Shown here: piece after piece, positions 25,834 to 35,087 of the stretch
How positions within the stretch are numbered: position 1 is the stretch's first letter
Layout: each line of letters opens with the position of its first letter
Source: Clostridia bacterium
GTDB taxonomy: Bacteria; Bacillota; Clostridia; Christensenellales; Aristaeellaceae
DNA length: 64,000 nt
NCBI GenBank assembly: GCA_017427165.1
Contig: JAFRTK010000003.1
Location: 1-64,000 of the forward strand
Direction: 5' to 3'
Notes under the pieces: model-generated
What the model saw: the letters and a program-made list of their open reading frames with translations, nothing else
The model's database searches: none
What the model was told of the DNA's origin: nothing
Made by a program: the position numbers and the translations under genes

Positions 25834-28431
25834 ATGGCAATTTCACCGATGATGCAGCAATATCTGCAGATTCATGACCAATATCCGGACTGCCTGCTAT
25901 TATTCCGGCTGGGCGATTTTTACGAACTTTTTTTTGAGGATGCGAAAACCGCTTCCCGCGAACTGGAACTGACACTGACCGGAAAAGACTGCGGGCTCGA
26001 AGAGCGCGCACCGATGTGCGGCGTCCCGTTCCACTCTGTCAACACCTACATTGAAAAACTGATCAGCAAAGGATACAAGGTTGCGATCTGCGAACAGATG
26101 GAGGACCCCGCCACCGCCAAAGGCCTGGTCAAACGCGATGTGGTGCGTGTCATTACCGCCGGTACCGTGACCGATCCTTCCATGCTGGAAGACAAAAGCA
26201 ACAACTTCCTGGCGAGCGTCTATTTTGACGGAAAGCAGACCGGAGTTGCCTATGTGGACGTATCCACAGGTGAATTCAATGTTTCCGAACCCGTTCCCGA
26301 GCATCTGCGGACAATGCTCCTGCGGATTGCTCCCACCGAAATCATCAGCAATGATCCGGTCCGCCTGGTTGAGAAAGCCGGCAGTGAAATCGGATATGTC
26401 ACTGAGCAGAAAAAGGAATGGTACCAGCATCGGAATGCCGCCTCCGCACTTGCTGCCCATTTTCATGTGGGGCAGCTGACCAGCCTCGGACTGGATGACC
26501 ATCGAAAAGCGGTTTGCGCAGCCGGCGCACTGATGAAATACCTGGAGGAAACCCAGAAGAACGACCTGGAGCACATTACCTCCATCCGCTTTATCCGTGA
26601 TGAAAACGGAATGATCCTGGATTCCAATACCCGGAGGAATCTCGAGCTTACGGAAAGCCTTCGCGGCAAAGGACGTCAGGGAACCCTGCTGGGGCTTCTG
26701 GATAAAACCTGTACCGCCATGGGCGGCCGCCTGCTGCGAAGCTGGGTGGAGCAGCCCCTGATCCGGCTGGACCTGATCAACAGCCGCCTGGATGCCGTGG
26801 AGGAACTCGTCAGCCGCCGTGTCCTCGGTATGACGCTGGCAGAAGAGCTTGAAGGTGTTTACGATATGGAGCGGCTGCTGAGCAAAGTTTCATACCGAAG
26901 CCTGAACGCAAGGGACTGTCTGGCCCTCTGTGCCAGCCTGAAACGGATTCCGGGCATCCGTTCGCTGCTCTCGGATGTGCAGAGTGAAGAGCTTTGCCGG
27001 ATCCGGGAAGACCTGGATCCACTGGATGACCTTTGCGCGCTGCTGGACCAGTCCATCCATCCCGATGCGCCTGTATCCATTACGGACGGCGGAATCATCC
27101 GGGACGGTTATTCCCGGATCCTGGATGACTACCGGAGTGCCCAGACCGGCGGAAAGCAGTGGATTGTCGAGCTGGAGCAGCGGGAAAGGGAAGCAACCGG
27201 CATCAAGAACCTGAGAATCCAGTACAATAAGGTCTTCGGCTACTATATCGAAGTGACAAAAAGTTTCCTGTCCCAGGTTCCGGACCGGTATATCCGCAAA
27301 CAGACCCTTACCGGAGCCGAGCGGTATATGACCGCTGAACTGAAGGAGATTGAGCAGAAAATCATCGGTGCGCAGGAGCAAAGTGTCCGGCTGGAGCTCC
27401 AGCTCTTCAATGAAATCCGGGACCGGATCGCCGCTGAAATCGGACGGATCCAGAAAACCAGCAGTGCCTTGAAGCACCTGGATGTTTATCAGAGCATGAG
27501 CCGGACCGCATCCGAAAACGGATATGTACGTCCCCTGATGACGGAAGACGGTACCATTTCCATTACTGAAGGCCGTCATCCCGTCGTTGAGCAAAGCATC
27601 GGGGAAAGCGGTTTTATTCCGAATGATACGCTGCTGGACCTGGATGATAACCGCATGATGATCATTACCGGTCCGAACATGGCCGGAAAAAGCACCTATA
27701 TGCGTCAGGTCGCGCTGATCTGCCTGATGGCCCAGATCGGGTCCTTTGTGCCTGCAAAGGAAGCCAGGCTGTCGGTATGTGACCAGATTTTCACACGGGT
27801 CGGCGCATCCGATGACCTTGCCAGCGGTCAGAGCACCTTTATGGTTGAGATGAGCGAAACTGCCTATATCCTGCGAAATGCCACCCGAAACAGCCTGATC
27901 ATCCTGGATGAAATCGGCCGGGGCACCAGCACATTTGACGGTCTGGCGATTGCCTGGGCTGTTGTTGAATACATCTGCAGCAAGGAACGGATCGGAGCAA
28001 AGACACTGTTTGCCACGCATTATCATGAGCTGAGCGAGCTGGAAGGCCACCTGGACGGAATCAAGAATTACTGCATCTCCGTCAAGGAACACGGTGAGGA
28101 TGTGATATTCCTGCGGAAGATCATCCGCGGCGGCGCCGACAAAAGCTTCGGCGTCCATGTTGCTCGCCTGGCCGGTATTCCCAGGCCCGTCATTGTCCGC
28201 GCACATGAAATCCAGGCCCGCCTTGAAGTCAGTGACATTAACCAGAATACAATCGGGCAGAATATTCTGGGAGAGCAGAACCAGCAGCGCATGAATGAAC
28301 AGCTGGACCTGTTTGATTACCGCAAAACGGAAATCCTGGAGGAACTGCAGGCTCTGGATGTCATGGCCCTGACGCCCATGGACGCCATCAACAAGCTGTT
28401 CCTCCTCCGGGAGAAAGCCCGAAAACTGTAA
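25834..28431 (+). CDS. mutS: DNA mismatch repair protein MutS
   Basis: Mismatch recognition ATPase. The 865 residues show the N-terminal mismatch-binding motif LFRLGDFYELFFEDA with the stacking phenylalanine, lever and clamp domains, Walker A GPNMAGKS (613-620, K619), Walker B LIILDEIGRGTSTFDG, the signature DDLASGQSTFMVEM, and the ATHYHEL switch. The C-terminal end carries a short acidic tail. Normal length. It lies 15 bases after the YlbF-like gene and 21 before mutL. Confidence 0.97.
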   Translation: MAISPMMQQYLQIHDQYPDCLLLFRLGDFYELFFEDAKTASRELELTLTGKDCGLEERAPMCGVPFHSVNTYIEKLISKGYKVAICEQMEDPATAKGLVKRDVVRVITAGTVTDPSMLEDKSNNFLASVYFDGKQTGVAYVDVSTGEFNVSEPVPEHLRTMLLRIAPTEIISNDPVRLVEKAGSEIGYVTEQKKEWYQHRNAASALAAHFHVGQLTSLGLDDHRKAVCAAGALMKYLEETQKNDLEHITSIRFIRDENGMILDSNTRRNLELTESLRGKGRQGTLLGLLDKTCTAMGGRLLRSWVEQPLIRLDLINSRLDAVEELVSRRVLGMTLAEELEGVYDMERLLSKVSYRSLNARDCLALCASLKRIPGIRSLLSDVQSEELCRIREDLDPLDDLCALLDQSIHPDAPVSITDGGIIRDGYSRILDDYRSAQTGGKQWIVELEQREREATGIKNLRIQYNKVFGYYIEVTKSFLSQVPDRYIRKQTLTGAERYMTAELKEIEQKIIGAQEQSVRLELQLFNEIRDRIAAEIGRIQKTSSALKHLDVYQSMSRTASENGYVRPLMTEDGTISITEGRHPVVEQSIGESGFIPNDTLLDLDDNRMMIITGPNMAGKSTYMRQVALICLMAQIGSFVPAKEARLSVCDQIFTRVGASDDLASGQSTFMVEMSETAYILRNATRNSLIILDEIGRGTSTFDGLAIAWAVVEYICSKERIGAKTLFATHYHELSELEGHLDGIKNYCISVKEHGEDVIFLRKIIRGGADKSFGVHVARLAGIPRPVIVRAHEIQARLEVSDINQNTIGQNILGEQNQQRMNEQLDLFDYRKTEILEELQALDVMALTPMDAINKLFLLREKARKL

Positions 28432-28452
28432 CCGCGAAAGGAGATTGCGAAA

Positions 28453-30354
28453 ATGAGCAAGATCCGCATGCTCAGCGAAAGCATGATCGGCAAAATTGCT
28501 GCCGGTGAAGTGGTGGAACGCCCGGTTTCCGCGATCAAGGAACTGATTGAAAACAGCCTGGACGCCGGCGCCACTTCCGTGACAATTGAGATCCGTGAAG
28601 GCGGTCTGGAATACATCCGTGTTACGGATAACGGCAGCGGTATCGACGAAAGTGATATCCGGATGGCTTTTGAACGGCATGCCACCAGCAAAATATCCCG
28701 GGAGCAGGACCTGGATGCCATCCAGACACTTGGGTTCCGCGGAGAAGCGCTGGCCAGTATTGCAGCCGTTTCCCGCATCACCCTGACCACCCGCACCCGG
28801 GACCGGGATACCGGCCTGAAAGTCATCAACGAGGGCGGAAAGATCACATCCGTTGAGGAGACTGCAGCCCCTGCCGGAACCACCATCATCGTCCGGGACC
28901 TCTTTTTCAACACACCCGTCCGCCGGAATTTCATGAAGAAACCTTCTGTGGAAGGCGCTGCCGTGAATGAGCTGATCACCCAGCTGATTCTCAGCCGGCC
29001 GGACATCAGTTTCCGTTATCTTTCTGGCGGCAAAGTCCTGTATCATTCTCCCGGCGACGGACAGCTTTCATCTGCTGTCCATACCGTTTACGGCGGCCAG
29101 GCTCTGGGCAGCATGCGGAAAGTGGACGGCCATATGAACGGAATCATCCTGAAAGGATATGTCGGAATCGGGGATAATGCCCGCGGCAACCGAAACCAGG
29201 AAATGTTCTTTATCAACCGGCGGATTATGCAGAGCCAGACTCTTTCCAGTGCCCTGGAGCAGGCCTGCCGGGAACGTGTGATGATCGGGAAGTTCCCTGT
29301 CTGCGCCCTTCACATCAGTATTCCGTTTGAAAATGTCGATGTCAATGTTCACCCGAACAAGCTCCAGGTCCGTTTTCGCGACGAAGCCGCCGTCAGTGAA
29401 GCTGTTCTGACACTCGTTCTTGAAGCTCTGAAAGACCGTGATGCTTTTGAAAAGCCTGTGGAGATGTTCCTGACGCGTGACCGCGCACAGCCGGAAACGG
29501 TCCGCCCCCCGGAAAAGGTTCCGGCAGCCCCGCCGTCCGCTGTTGTCACCATGGCAAAAACCATTCCGGCCCAGGCCGCGGTTATTTCGCCCGCAGTTCC
29601 TCCGGAACCGGTATTCCGTGAGATCGTGAAACCGCCGGAGCAGTATCGGTCATCCGCAGCATCACCTTCAGCCGCTGTCCCGATGCCGGCTGTGCCTTCG
29701 GTTCAAAATACCGGTCATCCTCCGGTCCCGTACCGGGAAGAAAAGGCTGAGCAGATCAGCACGATCCTTCCGCAGGTTTCCAGGCCGCTGAAAATTTTCG
29801 GCGCGGTTTTCAACACCTTTATCATGATCGAATACGAAGACCATCTCCTGCTTGTTGACCAGCATGCGGTACATGAACGCCTGCTGTTTGACCGCCTGAT
29901 GCAGGAAAATGCCGTTCAGAATCTCGGGCAGGAACTTCTGGTACCGATTATCATCCCGATGACCCGCAGGGAAATTTCCCTGATCGAGGACAATCAGAAG
30001 GAGCTTGAATCCATCGGCCTTGTCATTGATTCCTTCGGGGAAAAGGACGTCGCAGTACGGACAATCCCCATGGTACTGGGTGAGGCGGAAACCACCGGCT
30101 TCGTCCGGGATATCCTGGCCGATCTGGATGAAAAGCATGCCCTGGCATTTGACAAAAAACGGGCAGCCCTCCTGCAGACGGCCTGCAAGCACGCAGTCAA
30201 GGGCGGGGAAGAGCTTTCTGAAGACCAGCTTCGCAGTCTTGTGGAAGAAATGATTGAGAAGAAAGTGACTCCGACCTGTCCGCATGGGCGTCCCCTGGTT
30301 GTTTCCATCAGCCACCGGGAACTGGACCGGAAATTCAAGCGTATCCAGAACTGA
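28453..30354 (+). CDS. mutL: DNA mismatch repair protein MutL
   Basis: GHKL ATPase that couples MutS to downstream repair. The 633 residues start with IGKIAAGEVVERP and show VTDNGSGI and FRGEALASIAAV. After a Pro-rich linker (about 345-440) the C-terminal dimer domain carries the endonuclease motif DQHAVHE (from D469) and the zinc-site motif CPHGRP, so it is the nicking type of MutL. The second glutamate of the DQHA(x2)E(x4)E consensus is aspartate here. AAAGGAGA precedes the ATG. Confidence 0.96.
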   Translation: MSKIRMLSESMIGKIAAGEVVERPVSAIKELIENSLDAGATSVTIEIREGGLEYIRVTDNGSGIDESDIRMAFERHATSKISREQDLDAIQTLGFRGEALASIAAVSRITLTTRTRDRDTGLKVINEGGKITSVEETAAPAGTTIIVRDLFFNTPVRRNFMKKPSVEGAAVNELITQLILSRPDISFRYLSGGKVLYHSPGDGQLSSAVHTVYGGQALGSMRKVDGHMNGIILKGYVGIGDNARGNRNQEMFFINRRIMQSQTLSSALEQACRERVMIGKFPVCALHISIPFENVDVNVHPNKLQVRFRDEAAVSEAVLTLVLEALKDRDAFEKPVEMFLTRDRAQPETVRPPEKVPAAPPSAVVTMAKTIPAQAAVISPAVPPEPVFREIVKPPEQYRSSAASPSAAVPMPAVPSVQNTGHPPVPYREEKAEQISTILPQVSRPLKIFGAVFNTFIMIEYEDHLLLVDQHAVHERLLFDRLMQENAVQNLGQELLVPIIIPMTRREISLIEDNQKELESIGLVIDSFGEKDVAVRTIPMVLGEAETTGFVRDILADLDEKHALAFDKKRAALLQTACKHAVKGGEELSEDQLRSLVEEMIEKKVTPTCPHGRPLVVSISHRELDRKFKRIQN

Positions 30355-30373
30355 AACCGAACGGAGAGAAATC

Positions 30374-31291
30374 ATGCCGGATCGAATTATATGCCGGGTA
30401 CTGACCGGACCGACTGCAAGCGGAAAATCCGGGTTTGCCCTGGAGATCGCCGCGCGGACCGGATGGGACATTCTCTGTATGGACAGCATGCAGATCTACC
30501 GGCGGATGAATATCGGAACAGCAAAGCCGACTGCTGAGGAGCAGCGGCTTGTTCCGCACCATCTGCTGGATATCCGGGATCCGGAAGAATCCTTCAGTGT
30601 TTCAGAGTATATTCCGGAAGCGGAACGCATTATCCGGCAGCTGCATCATTCCGGAAGGGAAGTCCTGTTTGTCGGCGGAACCGGACTGTACCTGCAGGCT
30701 ATGATGATGCCGATGGGAATGGGAAACGTCCCGGCCAATCCCGGACTGAGGGAAGAGCTGAACCTGCTTGCGCTGACAGAAAAGGGAAAGCGTGCCCTGC
30801 ATTCCCGCCTGGAAAAATGTGATCCGGATACCGCCGCCAGGCTCCCCCTGAACGATGTCCGGAGAGTTATCCGGGCCATTGAAGTAACGGAAGCCACCGG
30901 AATCCCGTTTTCACATCAGGAAGAGCGGCCTGCTGCTTCTCCGTTTGAATGGCGGGTGGTTTCACTCGCAATGGACCGGAATACCCTGTATGAGCGGATC
31001 AACCGCCGCGTCAGCCGGATGTTCCGGGACGGCCTTGAGGAAGAAGTCCGCGGCCTGCTTTCCGACGGCGTTCCGGAAACCGCCCAGAGCATGTGCGCCC
31101 TTGGGTACAAAGAGATGATCCCGTATATCCGCGGGATGATTACCGCTGAACAGGCAGCTGACGCCATCCGTACAGGAAGCAGGCATTATGCCAAACGCCA
31201 GATGACATTCCTGAAGCGGATACCGAATATCCGGTCTGTTGACGCCTGTACGCCCGATGCGTGCAGCCATATCCGAGAAATCCTCGCATAA
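30374..31291 (+). CDS. miaA: tRNA dimethylallyltransferase
   Basis: Adds the dimethylallyl group to A37 of tRNA. The 305-residue protein has the P-loop GPTASGKS (12-19), DSMQIYRRMNIGTAKPT, LFVGGTGLYLQAM, and the C-terminal YAKRQMTFLKR tRNA-contact segment. The ATG at 30374 follows GGAGAG and gives the standard N-terminus; the frame extends upstream into mutL. It works just before MiaB in making ms2i6A37. Confidence 0.96.
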   Translation: MPDRIICRVLTGPTASGKSGFALEIAARTGWDILCMDSMQIYRRMNIGTAKPTAEEQRLVPHHLLDIRDPEESFSVSEYIPEAERIIRQLHHSGREVLFVGGTGLYLQAMMMPMGMGNVPANPGLREELNLLALTEKGKRALHSRLEKCDPDTAARLPLNDVRRVIRAIEVTEATGIPFSHQEERPAASPFEWRVVSLAMDRNTLYERINRRVSRMFRDGLEEEVRGLLSDGVPETAQSMCALGYKEMIPYIRGMITAEQAADAIRTGSRHYAKRQMTFLKRIPNIRSVDACTPDACSHIREILA

Positions 31292-31309
31292 CCAGAAAGG
31301 AAACACAAT

Positions 31310-32572
31310 ATGGAAACATTTCAAAAGCTGATCCGATCCGCTGAGGAGGATCTGTCGGCCATTTTCAGACAGATTGATGAAAACGAAGAATACCGGACCC
31401 GTGCCATCCTGGATGTATTCCGGGATGAAGGTGTCAGCTACCGCCATTTTTCCCCGACCACCGGATACGGATATGATGATATCGGGCGTGATACCCTGGA
31501 GCGGGTTTATGCCCGTGTATTCCATACGGAAGCAGCCCTGATGAGGCCCCATGTCGCAAGCGGCACCGCGGCTCTCAGCCTGACCCTGTCCGGTCTCACT
31601 CACCCGGGGGATCACATCCTCAGTATCACCGGGATGCCCTATGATACGCTGCAGAGCGTTATCGGGATCGGAGACCGTCCGCATCCCGGTTCCCTGAAGG
31701 AATACGGGGTTTCTTTTGACTGCCTGGAGCTGAAGAATGGAAAGATAGACATTGCCGCGGTGGAGCAGGCAATCCGGCCGGAAACCACCCTGATCATTGC
31801 CCAGCGCAGCCGGGGATACGCATGGCGTCCGAGCCTAATGCCGGAAGATTTCCGTGAAGCCGCCGACCTGATTCACAGCCGTCATCCCGGAATCCTGTTT
31901 ATGGTTGACAACTGTTACGGTGAATTCGTAACCGCAAATGAACCTACTGATTTCGGTGCCGATATCTGTGTCGGCAGCCTGATTAAAAACCCCGGCGGCG
32001 GCCTTGCGCCGACCGGAGGATATGTTGTCGGAAAAAAAGATGCCGTGGAAAGAATCGCTTACCGGCTGACCGCTCCCGGTCTGGGAAGGGAGCTCGGTTC
32101 CTACGCAGCATCCTACCGTCCTTTCTACCAGGGCCTTTTCATGGCACCGCATACCGTTGCCCAGGCTCTGAAGACCGCCATCCTTGCTTCCCGTGTTTTT
32201 GAAAAGCTGGGAATGGTTACCACACCTTCATCGACTGACACGAGAGCTGATATTATCCAGGCAATCCAGTTCGGTTCCCCGGAACGGCTGGTTGCGTTCT
32301 GCCAGGGAGTCCAGGCCGCCAGCCCGGTTGACAGCCTGGCTGTTCCGGAGCCCTGGGATATGCCCGGATATGATGATCCGGTGGTGATGGCTGCCGGCAC
32401 GTTTGTTGCCGGCGCCAGCATTGAGCTCAGCTGCGACGGGCCGATCCGTGAACCCTATACTGCCTATATGCAGGGCGGACTGACCTACGCGCATGGAAAA
32501 ATCGCAATTGCAGAAGCACTCAGCCGGATGGCGGCAAACGGTTCACTCATAATCAGCAGCAGCCATGAATAA
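31310..32572 (+). CDS. methionine gamma-lyase family protein (YnbB / aluminium-resistance family), PLP enzyme
   Basis: A 420-residue PLP-dependent protein of the cystathionine-lyase-like YnbB family, historically named aluminium resistance protein. Visible are the N-terminal helical part with FRDEGVSYRHFSPTTGYGYDD, RPHVASGTAALSLTLSGL for cofactor phosphate binding, and the likely Schiff-base lysine K226 in GSLIKNPGGG. The biochemical role is not established; carbon-sulfur lyase activity is plausible. B. subtilis ynbB also lies near miaA. GAAAGGA precedes the start; the end overlaps the next gene by eight bases. Confidence 0.87.
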   Translation: METFQKLIRSAEEDLSAIFRQIDENEEYRTRAILDVFRDEGVSYRHFSPTTGYGYDDIGRDTLERVYARVFHTEAALMRPHVASGTAALSLTLSGLTHPGDHILSITGMPYDTLQSVIGIGDRPHPGSLKEYGVSFDCLELKNGKIDIAAVEQAIRPETTLIIAQRSRGYAWRPSLMPEDFREAADLIHSRHPGILFMVDNCYGEFVTANEPTDFGADICVGSLIKNPGGGLAPTGGYVVGKKDAVERIAYRLTAPGLGRELGSYAASYRPFYQGLFMAPHTVAQALKTAILASRVFEKLGMVTTPSSTDTRADIIQAIQFGSPERLVAFCQGVQAASPVDSLAVPEPWDMPGYDDPVVMAAGTFVAGASIELSCDGPIREPYTAYMQGGLTYAHGKIAIAEALSRMAANGSLIISSSHE

Positions 32573-32849
32573 AGAAACCCTGCCCGGCTGCGGTTATTTC
32601 ACCTACCTGCTGAAATGCGCGGACGGAACTTATTACTGCGGATGGACTAACAATCCTGCCAGAAGACTGAAAGCCCATAACAGCGGCAGCGGAAGCCGGT
32701 ATACCCGTTCCCGCAGACCTGTCCGGCTGGTATACCTGGAATGCTTTTCATCCCGGAATGAAGCCATGCGCCGGGAAGCCGGAATCAAAAAACTGACCCG
32801 ACAGCAGAAGGAAGCGCTGATCCGCTCCATGCCGGATCCGGATCTGTAA
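32565..32849 (+). CDS. GIY-YIG nuclease superfamily protein (YhbQ/YazA-like)
   Basis: A 94-residue single-domain GIY-YIG protein. The hallmark appears as YFTYLLKCADGTYYCGWTNN, with the arginine-containing RRLKAHNSG and the metal-binding glutamate in EAMRREAGIKK. The first element reads TYL rather than GIY and the second YCG, as in many YhbQ/YazA proteins. Role unknown; nuclease activity for this clade is poorly characterised. It ends the long gene run and is followed by a hairpin and T-rich tract. Confidence 0.87.
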   Translation: MNKETLPGCGYFTYLLKCADGTYYCGWTNNPARRLKAHNSGSGSRYTRSRRPVRLVYLECFSSRNEAMRREAGIKKLTRQQKEALIRSMPDPDL

Positions 32850-32870
32850 ATCCGGCCGGTATTATTTTTG
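32838..32870 (+). terminator. probable terminator after the GIY-YIG gene
   Basis: A CCGGAT/ATCCGG stem (32838-32843 with 32850-32855) encloses the stop codon and is followed after a few bases by a T-rich tract. The hairpin is short and the T run does not start immediately, so confidence is moderate. Confidence 0.5.
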
Positions 32871-32892
32871 TTTTCTTTTTTGGCTTTTTTTC

Positions 32893-32921
32893 TTGATCTG
32901 GCAAAACAAATATGATATATT
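32893..32921 (+). promoter_or_regulatory. promoter for the zinc-ribbon gene
   Basis: TTGATC, 17 bases, TATATT within an A/T-rich stretch. It implies a 5' untranslated leader of about 128 bases. Confidence 0.65.
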
Positions 32922-32927
32922 ACACAG

Positions 32928-33055
32928 GTAAGCCCAACCCCTGGTCGTTAATTACGGTTCATTTCCTCCATGGTTGTTTACATGACCATTGTCTGGAACG
33001 GGGCACGATTCTTCACCAATGGAGCGGGTAAACAACATTTTTAGGAGGTATTCCC
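32928..33055 (+). promoter_or_regulatory. long structured 5' leader of the zinc-ribbon gene
   Basis: Two nested complementary segments are visible. GTTGTTTAC (32973-32981) pairs perfectly with GTAAACAAC (33028-33036), and inside it CCATTG (32986-32991) pairs with CAATGG (33017-33022), leaving a 25-base apical loop. The outer arm ends five bases before a TAGGAGG ribosome site, and ATTTTT follows it directly. I do not recognise a known riboswitch. It could control translation or attenuate transcription. Confidence 0.45.
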
Positions 33056-33346
33056 ATGTACGAGGACAAGACCCTGACCTGCCGTGACTGCGGCAACGAA
33101 TTCGTTTTCTCTGCCAGCGAACAGGAATTTTTCGCGCAGAAGGGTTTCCAGAATGAGCCCAGCCGCTGCCCGGCCTGCCGTGCTGCCCGTCGCGCTCAGA
33201 ACGGAAACGGTGGAGCTCCCCGCCAGATGTTCACAGTGATCTGTGACGGCTGCGGCTGCGAAACGCAGGTTCCCTTCCAGCCCCGTGGAGATCGTCCCGT
33301 TTACTGCCGTGAGTGCTATGCCGCTCAGCAGCAGTCCCGTTTCTGA
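33056..33346 (+). CDS. small double zinc-ribbon protein
   Basis: A 96-residue protein with two treble-clef/zinc-ribbon modules: C9-C12 with C38-C41, and C63-C66 with C84-C87, joined by an Arg/Asn/Gly-rich linker. The first module resembles the zf-trcl (probable zinc ribbon) family. Such proteins are common in Clostridia but have no assigned function; nucleic-acid binding or a translation/stress role is a guess. A strong AGGAGG site precedes the ATG. It is a single-gene unit with its own promoter, structured leader and terminator. Confidence 0.8.
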   Translation: MYEDKTLTCRDCGNEFVFSASEQEFFAQKGFQNEPSRCPACRAARRAQNGNGGAPRQMFTVICDGCGCETQVPFQPRGDRPVYCRECYAAQQQSRF

Positions 33347-33360
33347 TTCACACAGTCAGA

Positions 33361-33395
33361 AAAAAGACCGCCATATTTATGGCGGTCTTTTTGTT
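33361..33395. terminator. bidirectional terminator between zinc-ribbon gene and phosphohexomutase
   Basis: A 14-base-pair stem (33361-33374 with 33379-33392) with a four-base loop, an A run on the left and a T run on the right, between convergent genes. Confidence 0.9.
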
Positions 33396-33406
33396 TTGTC
33401 CGCTGC

Positions 33407-35065
33407 TTATTTCCCGCACAGGCTGCCCACAATGGATTCCAGTCCGTCAAGGACTTCCTCCGCCGCAGCCTGGTTTTCTCCGCTGGCAAACAGGTATGCC
33501 TTCAGCTTCGGCTCTGTTCCGGACGGCCTGACCACTATTTTCCTCCCGCCGGAAAGGCGGAATTCCACTACGTCGCTGGAGGGGAGTCCATTTACCCCGC
33601 AGAGATAATCCGTACGTTCCGACCCTTCCAGTTCCGACTGGCCGATCTGTTCCAGAGGATGCCGCAGTTTTTCCATAATCCGGTTCATCCGGTTCAGACC
33701 GTCCTCACCGTCATACTGGAAAGTCAGCAGGCGTTGCGCATAACATCCGTACTCCTTCTGCAGTTCCTCCAGCCTGTCTGCCAGGGATTTCCCTTCAGCC
33801 TTCAGCTGAGAAGCCATTTCGCACAGAAGAAGAGCGGCATTCACCGCATCCTTGTCCCGCACATCCGTTCCGGAAAGATACCCGTAGCTTTCTTCGAAGC
33901 CGAAGAGGAACCGGTCTTTCTGTCCGGCCTTTTCCAGCAGTCCGATCTGTTCACCGATGAATTTGAATCCCGTCAGCACATTCCGGAGTTCAATCCCGTA
34001 CCTGCGGCACACAGGCTCAGCCATTTCAGTGGATACGATGGTTTTGACCACAACCCGTGGCAGGGAACCGGCCGTTGTATTCCGGCAAAGATAATCCAGC
34101 ATCAGGATTCCCATTTCATTCCCCGTGATCAGGCGCGCATCGTTTCCGTTCCGTACTGCCGCACCCATCCGGTCACAGTCCGGATCCGTGGCGAAACACA
34201 GATCCGCTCCGGTTTCCATCATTTTCCGGATTGCGAGCTGCATGGCTTCCCGGATTTCCGGATTCGGGTACGGGCATGTGGGAAAATGCCCGTCCGGCTT
34301 TTCCTGTTCTGAAACAATATCCACCGTTATATTTCCGAGGCGCTTCATGATTTCGCGAACCGGGACATTGCCGGTTCCGTTCAGCGGTGAATACACCAGA
34401 TGCAGCGGTTCGGCGACAGGATGGATCTGCAGCCTGAGCACAGCCTGATAGTAAGCCTCCACGGTTTCCTGAGAGATATACCGGATCATGCCGGAATGAA
34501 GGCCCTCGTCAAAATCGGGAACCGTATCCGACAGCATCGGCTGGAGGTTAATCAGGGTCTGAATCGCCTGAGCCGCATCCAGCGTAATCTGGCATCCGTC
34601 CGGTCCATATACCTTATATCCGTTAAACGCTGCCGGATTATGGGACGCAGTAATCATGACACCGGCGGAAGCCTTCAGATGCCGGACCGCAAATGAAAGC
34701 ATCGGCGTCGGTTCCAGCGCCGGATATATAAATGCCCTGATTCCCATGGCGGCAAGTGATGCCGCTGTAACTTCCGCAAAATCCCGGCTGTGGATCCGGC
34801 TGTCATAGCTGACCGCACAGGATGGATTTTCATACTGTTCCTTCAGATAGCAGCCCAGTCCCCGTGTAGCCCGGATCACGGTAAAAACATTCATCCGATT
34901 TGTCCCGGCTCCGAGAACACCGCGCAGTCCGCCGGTTCCGAATGCCAGATCCCGGTAAAAGCAGTCGCTTATTTCATCATCATGCAACGACTGAAGCTCC
35001 TGCCGCAGTTCATCTGTCATGATCGGACAGTTCTTCCATGCCTGGGCCTTTTCCTGAATTGTCAT
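33407..35065 (-). CDS. phospho-sugar mutase (alpha-phosphoglucomutase type)
   Basis: A 552-residue alpha-D-phosphohexomutase. It has the phosphoserine loop MITASHNPAAFNGYK with S141, the metal loop ATDPDCDRMG, the sugar loop FGFEESYGYLSG and the C-terminal phosphate-binding RPSGTEPK. This long form resembles Bacillus PgcA, so glucose-1-P/glucose-6-P interconversion is likely, but mannose or pentose phosphates cannot be excluded. The ATG at 35065 follows GGAGGG by nine bases; an upstream TTG in frame lacks a ribosome site. Confidence 0.88.
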   Translation of the reverse strand: MTIQEKAQAWKNCPIMTDELRQELQSLHDDEISDCFYRDLAFGTGGLRGVLGAGTNRMNVFTVIRATRGLGCYLKEQYENPSCAVSYDSRIHSRDFAEVTAASLAAMGIRAFIYPALEPTPMLSFAVRHLKASAGVMITASHNPAAFNGYKVYGPDGCQITLDAAQAIQTLINLQPMLSDTVPDFDEGLHSGMIRYISQETVEAYYQAVLRLQIHPVAEPLHLVYSPLNGTGNVPVREIMKRLGNITVDIVSEQEKPDGHFPTCPYPNPEIREAMQLAIRKMMETGADLCFATDPDCDRMGAAVRNGNDARLITGNEMGILMLDYLCRNTTAGSLPRVVVKTIVSTEMAEPVCRRYGIELRNVLTGFKFIGEQIGLLEKAGQKDRFLFGFEESYGYLSGTDVRDKDAVNAALLLCEMASQLKAEGKSLADRLEELQKEYGCYAQRLLTFQYDGEDGLNRMNRIMEKLRHPLEQIGQSELEGSERTDYLCGVNGLPSSDVVEFRLSGGRKIVVRPSGTEPKLKAYLFASGENQAAAEEVLDGLESIVGSLCGK

Positions 35066-35087
35066 TTCCTTTATCCCTCCAAGACTC

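Noticed and set aside
26890..29046. 718-codon minus-strand frame opposite mutS/mutL
   Set aside because: Very long but spans the mutS-mutL junction on the opposite strand and has no recognisable domain; explained by codon bias.
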